DNA of 20,241 bases from assembly GCA_044870185.1 (NCBI GenBank), contig JBIOYL010000198.1, positions 1-20,241 of the forward strand, given 5' to 3'. Of this stretch, positions 5,849 to 12,409 are shown one piece after another (the first letter of the stretch is position 1; each line of letters begins with the position of its first letter). The notes under the pieces were generated by a model. That model was not told the DNA's origin. It saw nothing but the letters and a program-made list of their open reading frames with translations, and did not search any database. Source of the stretch: JBIOYL01 sp044870185 (GTDB lineage: Bacteria > Actinomycetota > CALGFH01). The translations under genes were made by a program, and so were the position numbers.

Positions 5849-6757
5849 GTGGCCCAGTTCCGGCCGGAGCCGGGTCCTGCGCTGGCGGCGGCAGACCATG
5901 CGCACCGGCTCGGCTACGCCGGCGCGTTCCTCTTCGACCATCTGTGGCCGCTCAGCGGCCGGGACCGCCCGCTGCTCGAGTGCTGGACGCTGCTGGCGGC
6001 CCTGGCCGCCCGGATCGGCCGCCAGGCCGGCCCGCCCACCCAGACCGGCCGCCAGGCCGGCCCGCCCACCGGGTTCGCGCTCGGCACCCTGGTGACCCGG
6101 GCCGGACTGCGGGCTCCGGCGCTTCTGGCCCGCATGGCCGACACGGTGGGCCAGGCCCTCGGCCGGCCGCTGATCGTCGGGGTGGGGACCGGCGACGCCG
6201 CCAGCCGCGCCGAGCACGCCGCCTTCGGGATCCCCTTCCCGGACCCGGCCGTGCGGCCGGCGCTGCTGACGGCGACGGTGGCCGCGCTGCGCGGGCCGCA
6301 GGCCGGGTCGCCGCCGCCTGCCGTCTGGCTGGGCGGGAGGAGCGCGCGGGTGCGGGAGCTGGCCGGCCGGACGGCCGACGGGTGGAACGCCTGGGCGGCG
6401 ACGCCCGAGGAGCTCGCCGCCGGCGGCGCCCACGCCCGCCGCGCGGCCGCCGCGGCCGGCCGCGACCCGGCGGCAGTCGCCGTGACCTGGGGCGGCCAGG
6501 TGCTCGTCGGTGAGGACCCGGGGCAGGCGCGAACGCTGCTCGGCCGCTGGAGCGAACGCCGTCCCCCGGCCGAGGTGGCCCGGACCCTGGCCGGCGACCC
6601 GGACGCCGTCTGCACCGCTCTCCGGGCGCTGGGCGAAGCCGGGGCGGCCTGGTGTGTGCTGTCGTTCGTGGGCGGCCCGGCCGACCGCATGCGCGCCCTG
6701 CTCGCCGAGCGCGCCGGGCTCCTGCCCCGGCCGTGGCAGTCCTGCGGCGCGTCGTGA
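5849..6757 (+). CDS. LLM-class (luciferase-like) flavin-dependent oxidoreductase
   Basis: The 302-residue frame matches the bacterial luciferase-like monooxygenase fold: GVTVAQFRPEPG (first strand), LGYAGAFLFDHLWPL (second strand and FMN/F420 edge), a substrate-side WTLLAALAAR, LGTLVTRAGLRAPALLARMADT, LIVGVGTGDA, and the C-terminal VWLGGRSARVRELAGRTADGWN. These enzymes use FMNH2 or F420; the substrate is unknown. The nearest canonical start is GTG 5849, but the first strand begins three codons earlier, so translation probably starts upstream. A GAGGAG at 5797-5802 precedes CTG 5813 by ten bases, adding 12 residues. An in-frame 30-base duplication (6016-6070) gives GRQAGPPT twice in a loop. 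The gene lies 115 bases after the release-factor-like gene, on the same strand; co-transcription is possible. Confidence 0.88.
   Translation: MAQFRPEPGPALAAADHAHRLGYAGAFLFDHLWPLSGRDRPLLECWTLLAALAARIGRQAGPPTQTGRQAGPPTGFALGTLVTRAGLRAPALLARMADTVGQALGRPLIVGVGTGDAASRAEHAAFGIPFPDPAVRPALLTATVAALRGPQAGSPPPAVWLGGRSARVRELAGRTADGWNAWAATPEELAAGGAHARRAAAAAGRDPAAVAVTWGGQVLVGEDPGQARTLLGRWSERRPPAEVARTLAGDPDAVCTALRALGEAGAAWCVLSFVGGPADRMRALLAERAGLLPRPWQSCGAS
6016..6070 (+). repeat. 30-base-period tandem duplication inside the LLM gene
   Basis: A 25-base segment at 6016-6040 is repeated without mismatch at 6046-6070, a period of 30 bases or ten codons. The five bases before each copy differ slightly. The reading frame is kept and the loop before LGTLVT is lengthened by ten residues (GRQAGPPT repeated). 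Confidence 0.95.
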
Positions 6758-6762
6758 ACCGG

Positions 6763-6786
6763 CAGCCCCGCGCATGGCGTGGGCTG
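6763..6786. terminator. Hairpin between convergent LLM and vapC genes
   Basis: CAGCCC (6763-6768) pairs with GGGCTG (6781-6786), and CGC (6769-6771) with GCG (6777-6779) after a one-base bulge. It sits in the 38-base gap between the two stop codons, where a bidirectional terminator would be expected. No T tract. Confidence 0.35.
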
Positions 6787-6795
6787 GTCAGATGG

Positions 6796-7233
6796 CTAGG
6801 AGCGGCTGCTTCCATGCCCGCTTCCTCGCGGGATGATCCATGCATGAGGCTGCCCGGTGACCTCGGCGATCCGCTCGTAATCGGCGTCGTAGTGCAGCAC
6901 GACGGCAGCGTGGGCATGGGCGATGGCGGCGAGCATCAGATCCGGGATTGGGGTCTGGTGCTGTCCGCGCAGCGCCAGAGCAGCCATGATGTCGACCAGA
7001 TGCTGCTCGGCTGCCGGAGTCATGTGCAGGTGGGGCAGTGACGACAGGTCGAGACGCATCCTGGCCAGCTCGTCGGCGTTGCGGGCCGAGTACAGCAGCT
7101 CCGCCATCGACACGATGCAGACGGCCAGCTGTCTCGTCTCGCGCAACTCGTGCAGACGCTGGCGGGCACGCCGGTCGTAGCGCGCTTGCTCCCAAGCCGA
7201 CTTGTCGGTCAGGTGCAGCGGTCCGAGCGCCAC
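6796..7233 (-). CDS. vapC: VapC-family PIN-domain ribonuclease toxin
   Basis: A 145-residue PIN domain with all the acidic metal ligands in place: D10 in LTDKSAWEQ, E45 in VSMAELLYS, D98 in IPDLMLAAIA, and D116 with D118 in HYDADYERI. VapC toxins are magnesium-dependent RNases that cut tRNA or rRNA and are held inactive by VapB. The GTG at 7233 lies inside the 3' end of the upstream antitoxin gene, overlapping it by 25 bases, the usual coupling in vapBC operons. A later CTG start just before LTDKS cannot be excluded. The C-terminal tail after residue 133 (IIPRGSGHGSSRS) is polar and not part of the PIN core. The flanking genes look chromosomal, so this is probably a small horizontally acquired module. 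Confidence 0.9.
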   Translation of the reverse strand: MALGPLHLTDKSAWEQARYDRRARQRLHELRETRQLAVCIVSMAELLYSARNADELARMRLDLSSLPHLHMTPAAEQHLVDIMAALALRGQHQTPIPDLMLAAIAHAHAAVVLHYDADYERIAEVTGQPHAWIIPRGSGHGSSRS

Positions 7234-7439
7234 GCCGCCGCCCTGACGTCGGTTTCGCCGAGCCGGTCCCCTACAAGGTCGAGCAGGTCGTCGAAGCGGT
7301 CATGGTCGGCCTGCCCACCGGCGCTTTCCGCCACGAGCTGCAGGGCTCGGTTGACGGTCTCGACCTTGGTGGTCGTGCCAAGAACCGAGGCGGCTCGAGC
7401 GAGCGCGTCGTCATCGACGTCGATGAGCGTGCGACTCAC
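7209..7439 (-). CDS. vapB: VapB-family antitoxin
   Basis: A 76-residue protein with the VapB signature: N-terminal strand SRTLIDVDDDALARAASVLG, then TTTKVETVNRALQLVAE, which forms the DNA-binding ribbon-helix-helix-like N-terminal domain. The C-terminal region (about 45-70, RFDDLLDLVGDRLGETD) is the likely toxin-wrapping segment. It binds and neutralises the VapC encoded immediately downstream and probably represses its own promoter. The GTG start at 7439 has a strong AGGAGGAGG about eight bases upstream. Its stop lies within vapC, giving a 25-base overlap. Confidence 0.9.
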   Translation of the reverse strand: MSRTLIDVDDDALARAASVLGTTTKVETVNRALQLVAESAGGQADHDRFDDLLDLVGDRLGETDVRAAAWRSDRCT

Positions 7440-7455
7440 GTACGATGCCTCCTCC

Positions 7456-7482
7456 TGATATCAACTACGAGGAAGCATATCA
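7456..7482 (-). promoter_or_regulatory. A+T-rich inverted repeat, candidate vapBC operator
   Basis: TGATAT (7456-7461) and ATATCA (7477-7482) form an inverted repeat with a 15-base spacer, 17 to 43 bases upstream of the vapB start. It is conspicuously A+T-rich for this window. VapB proteins normally bind such palindromes over their own promoter. The assignment rests on position and symmetry only. Confidence 0.38.
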
Positions 7483-7712
7483 CCTCTGCGAGCGGCATCA
7501 CGCCGGAAACGCCGTGCTGCGGCCGGTGACGCACAACCACCAACCCGAGACGGTGCCGGATACGGGGGCCGGCCCAGGGTGGATCCTGGCTATGCTAGGG
7601 GATATTGCGCTCTCGTAGCAGTACAGCCAAAATGCTTGAATCAGACCCACCTGTCCACGCCGATGCGGCCCCCCGCGTACCACGTCGCCGGCGCCGCAAA
7701 GGGGGAGTACAG

Positions 7713-7847
7713 ATGCCAGCCACCCAGCCCCTCCGCACCCCTGTGGCGTCGACGACCTGGTCGTGCCCGCAGGCGTCGACGACCTGGTCGCGCCCGCAGG
7801 CGTCGACGACCTGGTCGCGCCTCCGTCAGGGCTTCTCCGCCAACTGA
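7713..7847 (+). CDS. Possible short ORF (44 residues) with ASTTWS repeats
   Basis: ATG 7713 has GGGGGAG about six bases upstream and opens 44 codons to TGA at 7847. The second half repeats ASTTWSxPQ (three copies, the last diverging), encoded by the 27-base DNA repeat. I do not recognise it. There is no signal peptide or membrane segment. The good ribosome site and the stop just before a strong hairpin favour expression, but the repeat itself may be the functional element and the frame incidental. Confidence 0.3.
   Translation: MPATQPLRTPVASTTWSCPQASTTWSRPQASTTWSRLRQGFSAN
7746..7826 (+). repeat. Three contiguous 27-base direct repeats
   Basis: Copies at 7746-7772, 7773-7799 and 7800-7826. 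The first two differ at one base; the third diverges only near its end. Each contains GTCGAC and the small palindrome GACCTGGTC. There are no spacers, so this is not a CRISPR array. The 27-base period equals nine codons. Confidence 0.92.
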
Positions 7848-7856
7848 TCATGCGAT

Positions 7857-7888
7857 AGCGTCGGGTCGGTGAATACCGACCCGACGCT
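7857..7888 (+). terminator. Perfect 13-bp hairpin over the kinase start codon
   Basis: AGCGTCGGGTCGG (7857-7869) and CCGACCCGACGCT (7876-7888) pair perfectly around a 6-base TGAATA loop. It begins ten bases after the short ORF stop and covers the GTG at 7869. It could terminate the upstream transcript, hide the kinase start, or serve as a protein-binding palindrome. The structure is certain, its role is not. Confidence 0.5.
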
Positions 7889-10175
7889 GCGCCGAGACGC
7901 CCGGGCCTCGCTTCCCCGCGGCGCGCAGGTCTACGTGTGGGCAGTTGTGGCCGCGGCCGCGGCGGTCGCGGCGGCCGCGCTGCCACACGCGTGGGATGCG
8001 CGCGCGTCGTGGTGGGCGACGCTGGGCGTGCCACTGCTGTACGCCGCGGGCCTGGCCATCGCCGAGCGCCTGGTCGTGCGGGTGCCGCTGCGCAACCAGC
8101 GCTTCTCGGTCGGCCTGTCCGAGGCGGTGGTCGTCGTCGGGCTCGTCTTCCTGCGCCGCCCGACCGTCATCGTGGCCACCGCGCTCGGCATCCTGGCCAA
8201 CCAGTGGCTCTTCGAGCCGGTGCTGCTCAAGCGCCTGTTCAACACGGCGCAGTACACGCTCGGCGTGGCCGCCGCATCCGGCGTCATCCTGGCGCTCCTG
8301 CCGCACTGGCCCGGCTACCACATGCTCCCGGGCGCCGACCACGTCGACCCCGACCAGATCGTGCGGGCCGCGCCGGTCGTGGTCGTCGGCATGGTCGCGT
8401 TCTTCTTCGTCAACCACACGGCGGTCAGCGTCGCGGTCAGCCTGGCGACCGGGCGGGGGTTCGGCGAGAGCTGGACGCGGGCCGCGCCGGTAGCGGCCGC
8501 CCACTGGGCCGCCAACACCGCCTACGGTCTGGTGACCGCCGAGCTGGTGTACCAGTCCAAGCCTTTGCTCGTGCTGCTCGCCGTGCCGCTTGCGCTCACC
8601 TTCCTGGGCAACCGCGCCTGGGCGCGCAGCCGGGCCCAGGGCCAGCGGATGCGCGCGCTGTACTCGGCCGGCCGGGCCCTGTCCAAGCGTCTCGGCGACG
8701 TCGAGTCCTGGCAGGCGTTCGTGGACCAGGTCGCCGAGGTGCTGAACTGCGAGGGCGCGGCCGTGTTCCTGAGCCGGCCCGACGACGGGATGCTCGAGGT
8801 CATCTCGACCACGGACGCGCCGGAGCGGCTGGGTGTGCCCGCCTCGCCGGCCGCGTGGGAGCAGGCGGCTCGCAGCTACGCCAGCCGGCTGGGTCGGCCC
8901 CGCGTGGCGCTGGAGCCGATGGAGGTCGAGGGGCGTGTCGAGGGCTATGCGGCCGCCTTCGGTCCCCGGGTGGACGCCGACTTCACCGCCGAGGACCGCG
9001 AGACGCTGCGCACCTTGGCCAACCAGGCCGCCGCGGCCCTGCTGAACGAGCAGCTCTACCGGCACACCGAGAGCGAGCGGGCCGCCCTGCGCGACATCGT
9101 CGGCCACTCGACCGACGGCATCTATACCGTCGGACCGGACCGGACGGTGCACTCCTGGAACCCGGCCATGGTCGCCCTGACCGGCTACGGCGAGGAGGAG
9201 GCGATCGGGCAGAAGTGCTTCAACCTGCTCCGGGCCCGCGACGGCAAGGGCGTCGACCTGTGCGCCAACGACTGCCCGATCCTGGTGGCGGCGAGCTCGC
9301 GGCAGAAGCAGGTCCGCGAGGCCTCGGTGCTCAACATCGACGGCGCCGCCCGCTGGATCCGCTACGCCCACGCGCCGATCGTCGGCGGCGACGGCGACAT
9401 GGACACCGACGTCGTCCTCGTGCATGACCTGACTCGCGAGCGGGAAGCCGACCAGCTCAAGTCCGACTTCGTCGCCAGCGTCTCGCACGAGCTGCGCACC
9501 CCGCTCACGCCGATCAAGGGCTTCCTGATCACGTTGCTGCGTGACGACCGCAAGTTCGCGGAGGAGCGGCGGCGCGAGTACTACCAGCTCATGCTCGCCC
9601 AGGCCGGCCGGCTCGAGCGGCTGATCGAGGACCTGCTGGAGGTCACCCGCCTGGAGAGCGGCGCCTCGCTGGTCGAGACCACCCCGATCGACGCCCGCGA
9701 CCTGGTCGCCCAGGTCGTCGCCCGCACGGCCGCGCAGGAGGTCGGGCGTGAGATCCGCGTGGCCGCGCCCGACCATCCGGTCTATGCCCGCGGCGACCGG
9801 GTGCGGACCGAGCAGGTGGTCGGCAACCTACTGACCAACGCCCTGCGCTACTCGCCCGCGCACGAGCCGGTCGAGGTCCGGGTCGTCCCCCAGGGCCGCG
9901 AGGTGATCGTGGAGGTGCGCGACTGGGGCGCCGGCATCCCGCTCGACGAGCAGGCCCGCATCTTCGAGCGCTTCCACCGGGTCGGCAGCTACCTGACCAG
10001 GCAGACCGGTGGCGCCGGGCTCGGACTGTATCTGGCCAAGCGGCTCGTCGAGGCGATGGGTGGGCGCATCTGGGTGTCCAGCCGCGTCGGCCACGGCTCG
10101 GTGTTCTTGTTCGCCCTGCCCGCCGAGCCGGCGCTGGCCGCCGTCGCCCCGCGCGGCCGCCGCGCCGCCGGGTAG
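7869..10175 (+). CDS. Membrane-bound sensor histidine kinase (GAF-PAS-HisKA-HATPase)
   Basis: A 768-residue kinase. Residues about 22-255 form a multi-pass membrane region of unrecognised sensor type. A GAF-like domain follows (about 263-395), then a PAS domain (about 406-530) holding C450, C465 and C469 in the pattern C-x14-C-x3-C. The HisKA domain has SVSHELRTPLTPIKGF with phospho-acceptor H540. The HATPase domain keeps the N box (NLLTNALRYSP), G1 (DWGAGIP), F box (FERFHRVG) and G2 (GAGLGLYLAKRL). It would autophosphorylate on His and pass the phosphate to a response regulator, none of which is adjacent. GTG 7869 has no good ribosome site and lies inside a hairpin. GTG 7935, at the edge of the first membrane helix, is an alternative. 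It ends three bases before the convergent TIGR00300 gene. Confidence 0.93.
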   Translation: MNTDPTLRRDARASLPRGAQVYVWAVVAAAAAVAAAALPHAWDARASWWATLGVPLLYAAGLAIAERLVVRVPLRNQRFSVGLSEAVVVVGLVFLRRPTVIVATALGILANQWLFEPVLLKRLFNTAQYTLGVAAASGVILALLPHWPGYHMLPGADHVDPDQIVRAAPVVVVGMVAFFFVNHTAVSVAVSLATGRGFGESWTRAAPVAAAHWAANTAYGLVTAELVYQSKPLLVLLAVPLALTFLGNRAWARSRAQGQRMRALYSAGRALSKRLGDVESWQAFVDQVAEVLNCEGAAVFLSRPDDGMLEVISTTDAPERLGVPASPAAWEQAARSYASRLGRPRVALEPMEVEGRVEGYAAAFGPRVDADFTAEDRETLRTLANQAAAALLNEQLYRHTESERAALRDIVGHSTDGIYTVGPDRTVHSWNPAMVALTGYGEEEAIGQKCFNLLRARDGKGVDLCANDCPILVAASSRQKQVREASVLNIDGAARWIRYAHAPIVGGDGDMDTDVVLVHDLTREREADQLKSDFVASVSHELRTPLTPIKGFLITLLRDDRKFAEERRREYYQLMLAQAGRLERLIEDLLEVTRLESGASLVETTPIDARDLVAQVVARTAAQEVGREIRVAAPDHPVYARGDRVRTEQVVGNLLTNALRYSPAHEPVEVRVVPQGREVIVEVRDWGAGIPLDEQARIFERFHRVGSYLTRQTGGAGLGLYLAKRLVEAMGGRIWVSSRVGHGSVFLFALPAEPALAAVAPRGRRAAG

Positions 10176-10178
10176 GGG

Positions 10179-11396
10179 CTACGCGCCGGTCAGCTCGTCG
10201 GCCAGCGCGCCGAGGAACAGGCCGACGTCGGTGACCACACCGGTCGCCTGGGTCGAGCCGCGGTCGGCGAGCTTGGTCACGGTGGCCGGGTTGATGTCGA
10301 CGCACACCAGCGGGATGGACGCCGGCATGAGGTTGCCGGCCGCGATCGCGTGCAGCATGGTCGCCACCATGATCGCGTAGCCAACCCCGCCGAGCAGCGA
10401 GCGCATCTGCCGCTGCGCCTCGATGACGTCGGTGATCGTGTCGGGCAGCGGCCCGTCGTCGCGTACCGAGCCGCCGAGCACGAAGTCCACGCCGTGGGTG
10501 ACGCAGGCGTGCATGATCCCGCTGCGGAGCACGCCCTGGTCGACCGCCTTGGCGATCGAGCCGCAGCGCCGGATCGTGTTCAGGGCCCGGATGTGATGCT
10601 CGTGGCCGTGCTCGACCCCGATCCCCTCCAGCAGGTTGACCCCGAGCGAGGTGCCGTACAGGGCGCCCTCGATGTCGTGGGTGGCGAGCGCGTTGCCGGC
10701 GAACAGGACGTCCATGTAGCCCGCCTCGATCATGCGGACGACGGCGGGCGCGGCGCCGGTGTGGACCACGGCCGGGCCGGCCACCCACAGGATCTTCTCG
10801 CCTCGCTGCTTGGTCGCCCGCATGGCGGCCGCGACCCGGCGCACGATCAGCCCCTGGGGCCTCTCGCTGGACACCTGGGAGCTCATGAACTCGAACACCT
10901 CGCCGGCGCGCCCGCGGTCGCGTGGCTCGACGCGGACGCCGAGGCTGCCGACCACCACCGGGTCACCCTGGCGCACCTCGCTCATGGGCACCGTGCGGGC
11001 ATGGCCGCCGGCGACCACGATCGCGCAGTCCATCTCCGGGTTCTCGACCCGGTACCAGGTGCCGTCGACCCGCACGTCGGTCTCCAGGTTGGTCGACGAG
11101 TAGAAGCCGTCAGGCAGGACGCCGTCCATCTCGGCCGGGGCGAGCCGGGCCTCGCCGGTCTCGAGCCGGCGCATGCCGAGGCCCATGAGGGACTGGACGA
11201 GCTCCTCCAGGCGGGCGGGGTCCTCGGTGCGCACCAGCAGGCGCGCATACGACGGGTCGGCGGGGGTGCGTCCCACGTCGAACCGCTGGATCTCGTAGTA
11301 GGCGTTGGCTTCGAGCACCTGATCCAGGATGCGGGTGAACAGCATCGAGTCGATGACGTGGGCGCGGATCTCGAGCGTCTCGTCGAAGGTGGGCAT
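10179..11396 (-). CDS. TIGR00300 / LOR-SDH family protein, putative ornithine cyclodeaminase
   Basis: A 405-residue protein matching the TIGR00300 (LOR/SDH bifunctional enzyme conserved region) family over its whole length: the N-terminal TFDETLEIRAHVIDSMLFTRILD, SYARLLVRTEDPARLEELVQ, PDGFYSSTNLET, ERPQGLIVRRVAAAM, a dinucleotide-fold-like ILWVAGPAVVHTGAAPAVVRM, and AGNALATHDIEGALYGTSLG. An archaeal member and the C-terminal part of cyanobacterial ArgZ/AgrE convert ornithine to proline and ammonia with NAD, so that activity is the best guess. It lacks the N-terminal arginine dihydrolase domain of ArgZ/AgrE. ATG 11396 follows ACGAGGT; an in-frame codon further upstream (11444) lacks support and family similarity. 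A -10-like GACAAT lies at 11440-11435 on the minus strand. Confidence 0.88.
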   Translation of the reverse strand: MPTFDETLEIRAHVIDSMLFTRILDQVLEANAYYEIQRFDVGRTPADPSYARLLVRTEDPARLEELVQSLMGLGMRRLETGEARLAPAEMDGVLPDGFYSSTNLETDVRVDGTWYRVENPEMDCAIVVAGGHARTVPMSEVRQGDPVVVGSLGVRVEPRDRGRAGEVFEFMSSQVSSERPQGLIVRRVAAAMRATKQRGEKILWVAGPAVVHTGAAPAVVRMIEAGYMDVLFAGNALATHDIEGALYGTSLGVNLLEGIGVEHGHEHHIRALNTIRRCGSIAKAVDQGVLRSGIMHACVTHGVDFVLGGSVRDDGPLPDTITDVIEAQRQMRSLLGGVGYAIMVATMLHAIAAGNLMPASIPLVCVDINPATVTKLADRGSTQATGVVTDVGLFLGALADELTGA

Positions 11397-11466
11397 GCGA
11401 CCTCGTTGGTGGAGTCCGGACTGGTCAACGCCCGATTGTCGCACGAACGCGCCGGCCCCCGCGGCA

Positions 11467-11546
11467 CGCGCCGCGGCACGGGCCGGCGCCGCGCGGCCGG
11501 GGCGACCGGCAGGACGTCACCGTCGGCCGCGCCGTGCCGCGGCGCG
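11467..11546 (-). terminator. Long inverted repeat between the alpha/beta hydrolase and TIGR00300 genes
   Basis: A perfect 15-bp inverted repeat (11467-11481 and 11532-11546) encloses 50 bases that are themselves rich in GGCCGG/CCGGC self-complementarity. On the minus strand it starts five bases after the hydrolase stop, so it probably terminates that transcript and separates it from the downstream TIGR00300 gene. No T tract. Confidence 0.5.
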
Positions 11547-11551
11547 CCAGC

Positions 11552-12319
11552 TCAGGCCGGGGCGGCGGCGGTCACCCGGCGGACGAACTCGATGCTGCCG
11601 TCGAAGATCGTCTGCCGCTCGCAGTCCAGGGTGGCCACGTGGTAGCAGCGCTCCAGCCAGATCACCTCCACCTCGCGTGCGCCCAGGTGCTCGGCCAGGT
11701 AGGCGATGTTGCGGGCGTCGGCCACGTGGTCCTGGCGCGACACATAGATGCGCACCGGCTGGGTGATGCCCGCCAGCTCGGCCCGCACCATGGCCTGCAA
11801 CTGGTGGGCCGAGGCGAGGGCCTTGAGCGGGACGCGCTCGTAGGCGAGCTCCTCGAGCTCCGAGTCGGCGATGTCGCCACCGACGCCCGGGGCGGTGGCC
11901 CGCACGAGCTTCAGGACGGGCAGGAGCGGCACCAGCGGGTGGTCGACCGGGAACAGCCAGGGGTTGACGACCACGAGCCCGCGCACCGCCTCCGGCCGGG
12001 CCGCGGCCAGGTGCAGGGCGAGCGTCGCGCCGAACGACAGCGCGCCGACCACCACCTGCGAGCAGCGGGCGCGGAGGGACTCCAGCGCCTGCATGCTCGT
12101 CTGGACCCAGTCCGGATGGCGGGTGCGGGCCAGGTCCTGCCAGTGGGTGCCGTGGCCGGGCAGCAGCGGGCAGCAGACGGTGAAGCCGGCGTCACGCAGC
12201 GCCTCCCCCCACAGGCGCAGGCCCTGCGGCGACCCGGTGAACCCGTGCAGCAGCAGCACGCCCACATCGCCGCCGTCGAAGCTGAACGGCTCGGCGCCGG
12301 GCAAGACGGGGTCGGCCAT
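11552..12319 (-). CDS. Alpha/beta hydrolase, carboxylesterase (Est30/monoglyceride-lipase-like)
   Basis: A 255-residue serine hydrolase. HGFTG (25-29) forms the oxyanion hole. The nucleophile elbow is A93-L94-S95-F96-G97, with Ala in place of the usual first Gly of GxSxG. D197 (SRQDHV) and H227 (CYHVATLD) complete the triad, and the final CYHVATLDCERQTIFDGSIEFV is typical of Est30-type carboxylesterases. It likely hydrolyses short acyl esters or monoacylglycerols in the cytoplasm; there is no signal peptide. ATG 12319 is preferred because GAGGAGGT lies ten bases upstream. ATG 12349 is in frame but has no ribosome site and would put that site inside the gene. It diverges from the threonine aldolase gene, with 87 bases between the starts. 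Confidence 0.9.
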   Translation of the reverse strand: MADPVLPGAEPFSFDGGDVGVLLLHGFTGSPQGLRLWGEALRDAGFTVCCPLLPGHGTHWQDLARTRHPDWVQTSMQALESLRARCSQVVVGALSFGATLALHLAAARPEAVRGLVVVNPWLFPVDHPLVPLLPVLKLVRATAPGVGGDIADSELEELAYERVPLKALASAHQLQAMVRAELAGITQPVRIYVSRQDHVADARNIAYLAEHLGAREVEVIWLERCYHVATLDCERQTIFDGSIEFVRRVTAAAPA

Positions 12320-12393
12320 CGTCGCGCGCACCTCCTCGGACAGTGTCATCCTGCCAGATCCATCGACGCGCGTCCCGCCGCGGCTCCGGCCGA

Positions 12394-12409
12394 TAGAATC
12401 CGGGTGATG
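12394..12409 (+). promoter_or_regulatory. -10 element placed for a leaderless transcript
   Basis: TAGAAT at 12394-12399 is followed by seven bases and then ATG 12407 (GTG 12404 is also in frame). A -10 box at this distance would start transcription at or within a base or two of the start codon. No ribosome site precedes the gene, which supports a leaderless mRNA, a common arrangement in Actinomycetota. No clear -35 was seen. Confidence 0.5.

Larger units (their letters stand above)
7440..7868. other. Gene-poor stretch between vapB and the histidine kinase
   Basis: About 430 bases with no convincing full-length gene. It holds the vapB leader and putative operator (7440-7482), a more A+T-rich patch around 7585-7640 with TATGCT at 7591-7596 but no clear -35, a possible 44-codon ORF (7713-7847) built largely from a 27-base repeat, and the left arm of a strong hairpin at 7857-7869. 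No tRNA or recognisable RNA was found. Confidence 0.6.

Noticed and set aside
7585..7640. tRNA or small RNA in the A+T-richer patch
   Set aside because: No cloverleaf, T-loop sequence or clear promoter-terminator pair could be found by reading.
7746..7826. CRISPR array
   Set aside because: The 27-base repeats are contiguous with no spacers, and no cas genes are nearby.
7848..9776. 642-codon minus-strand frame opposite the histidine kinase
   Set aside because: The plus strand has complete GAF, PAS, HisKA and HATPase motifs; the reverse frame shows only biased composition.
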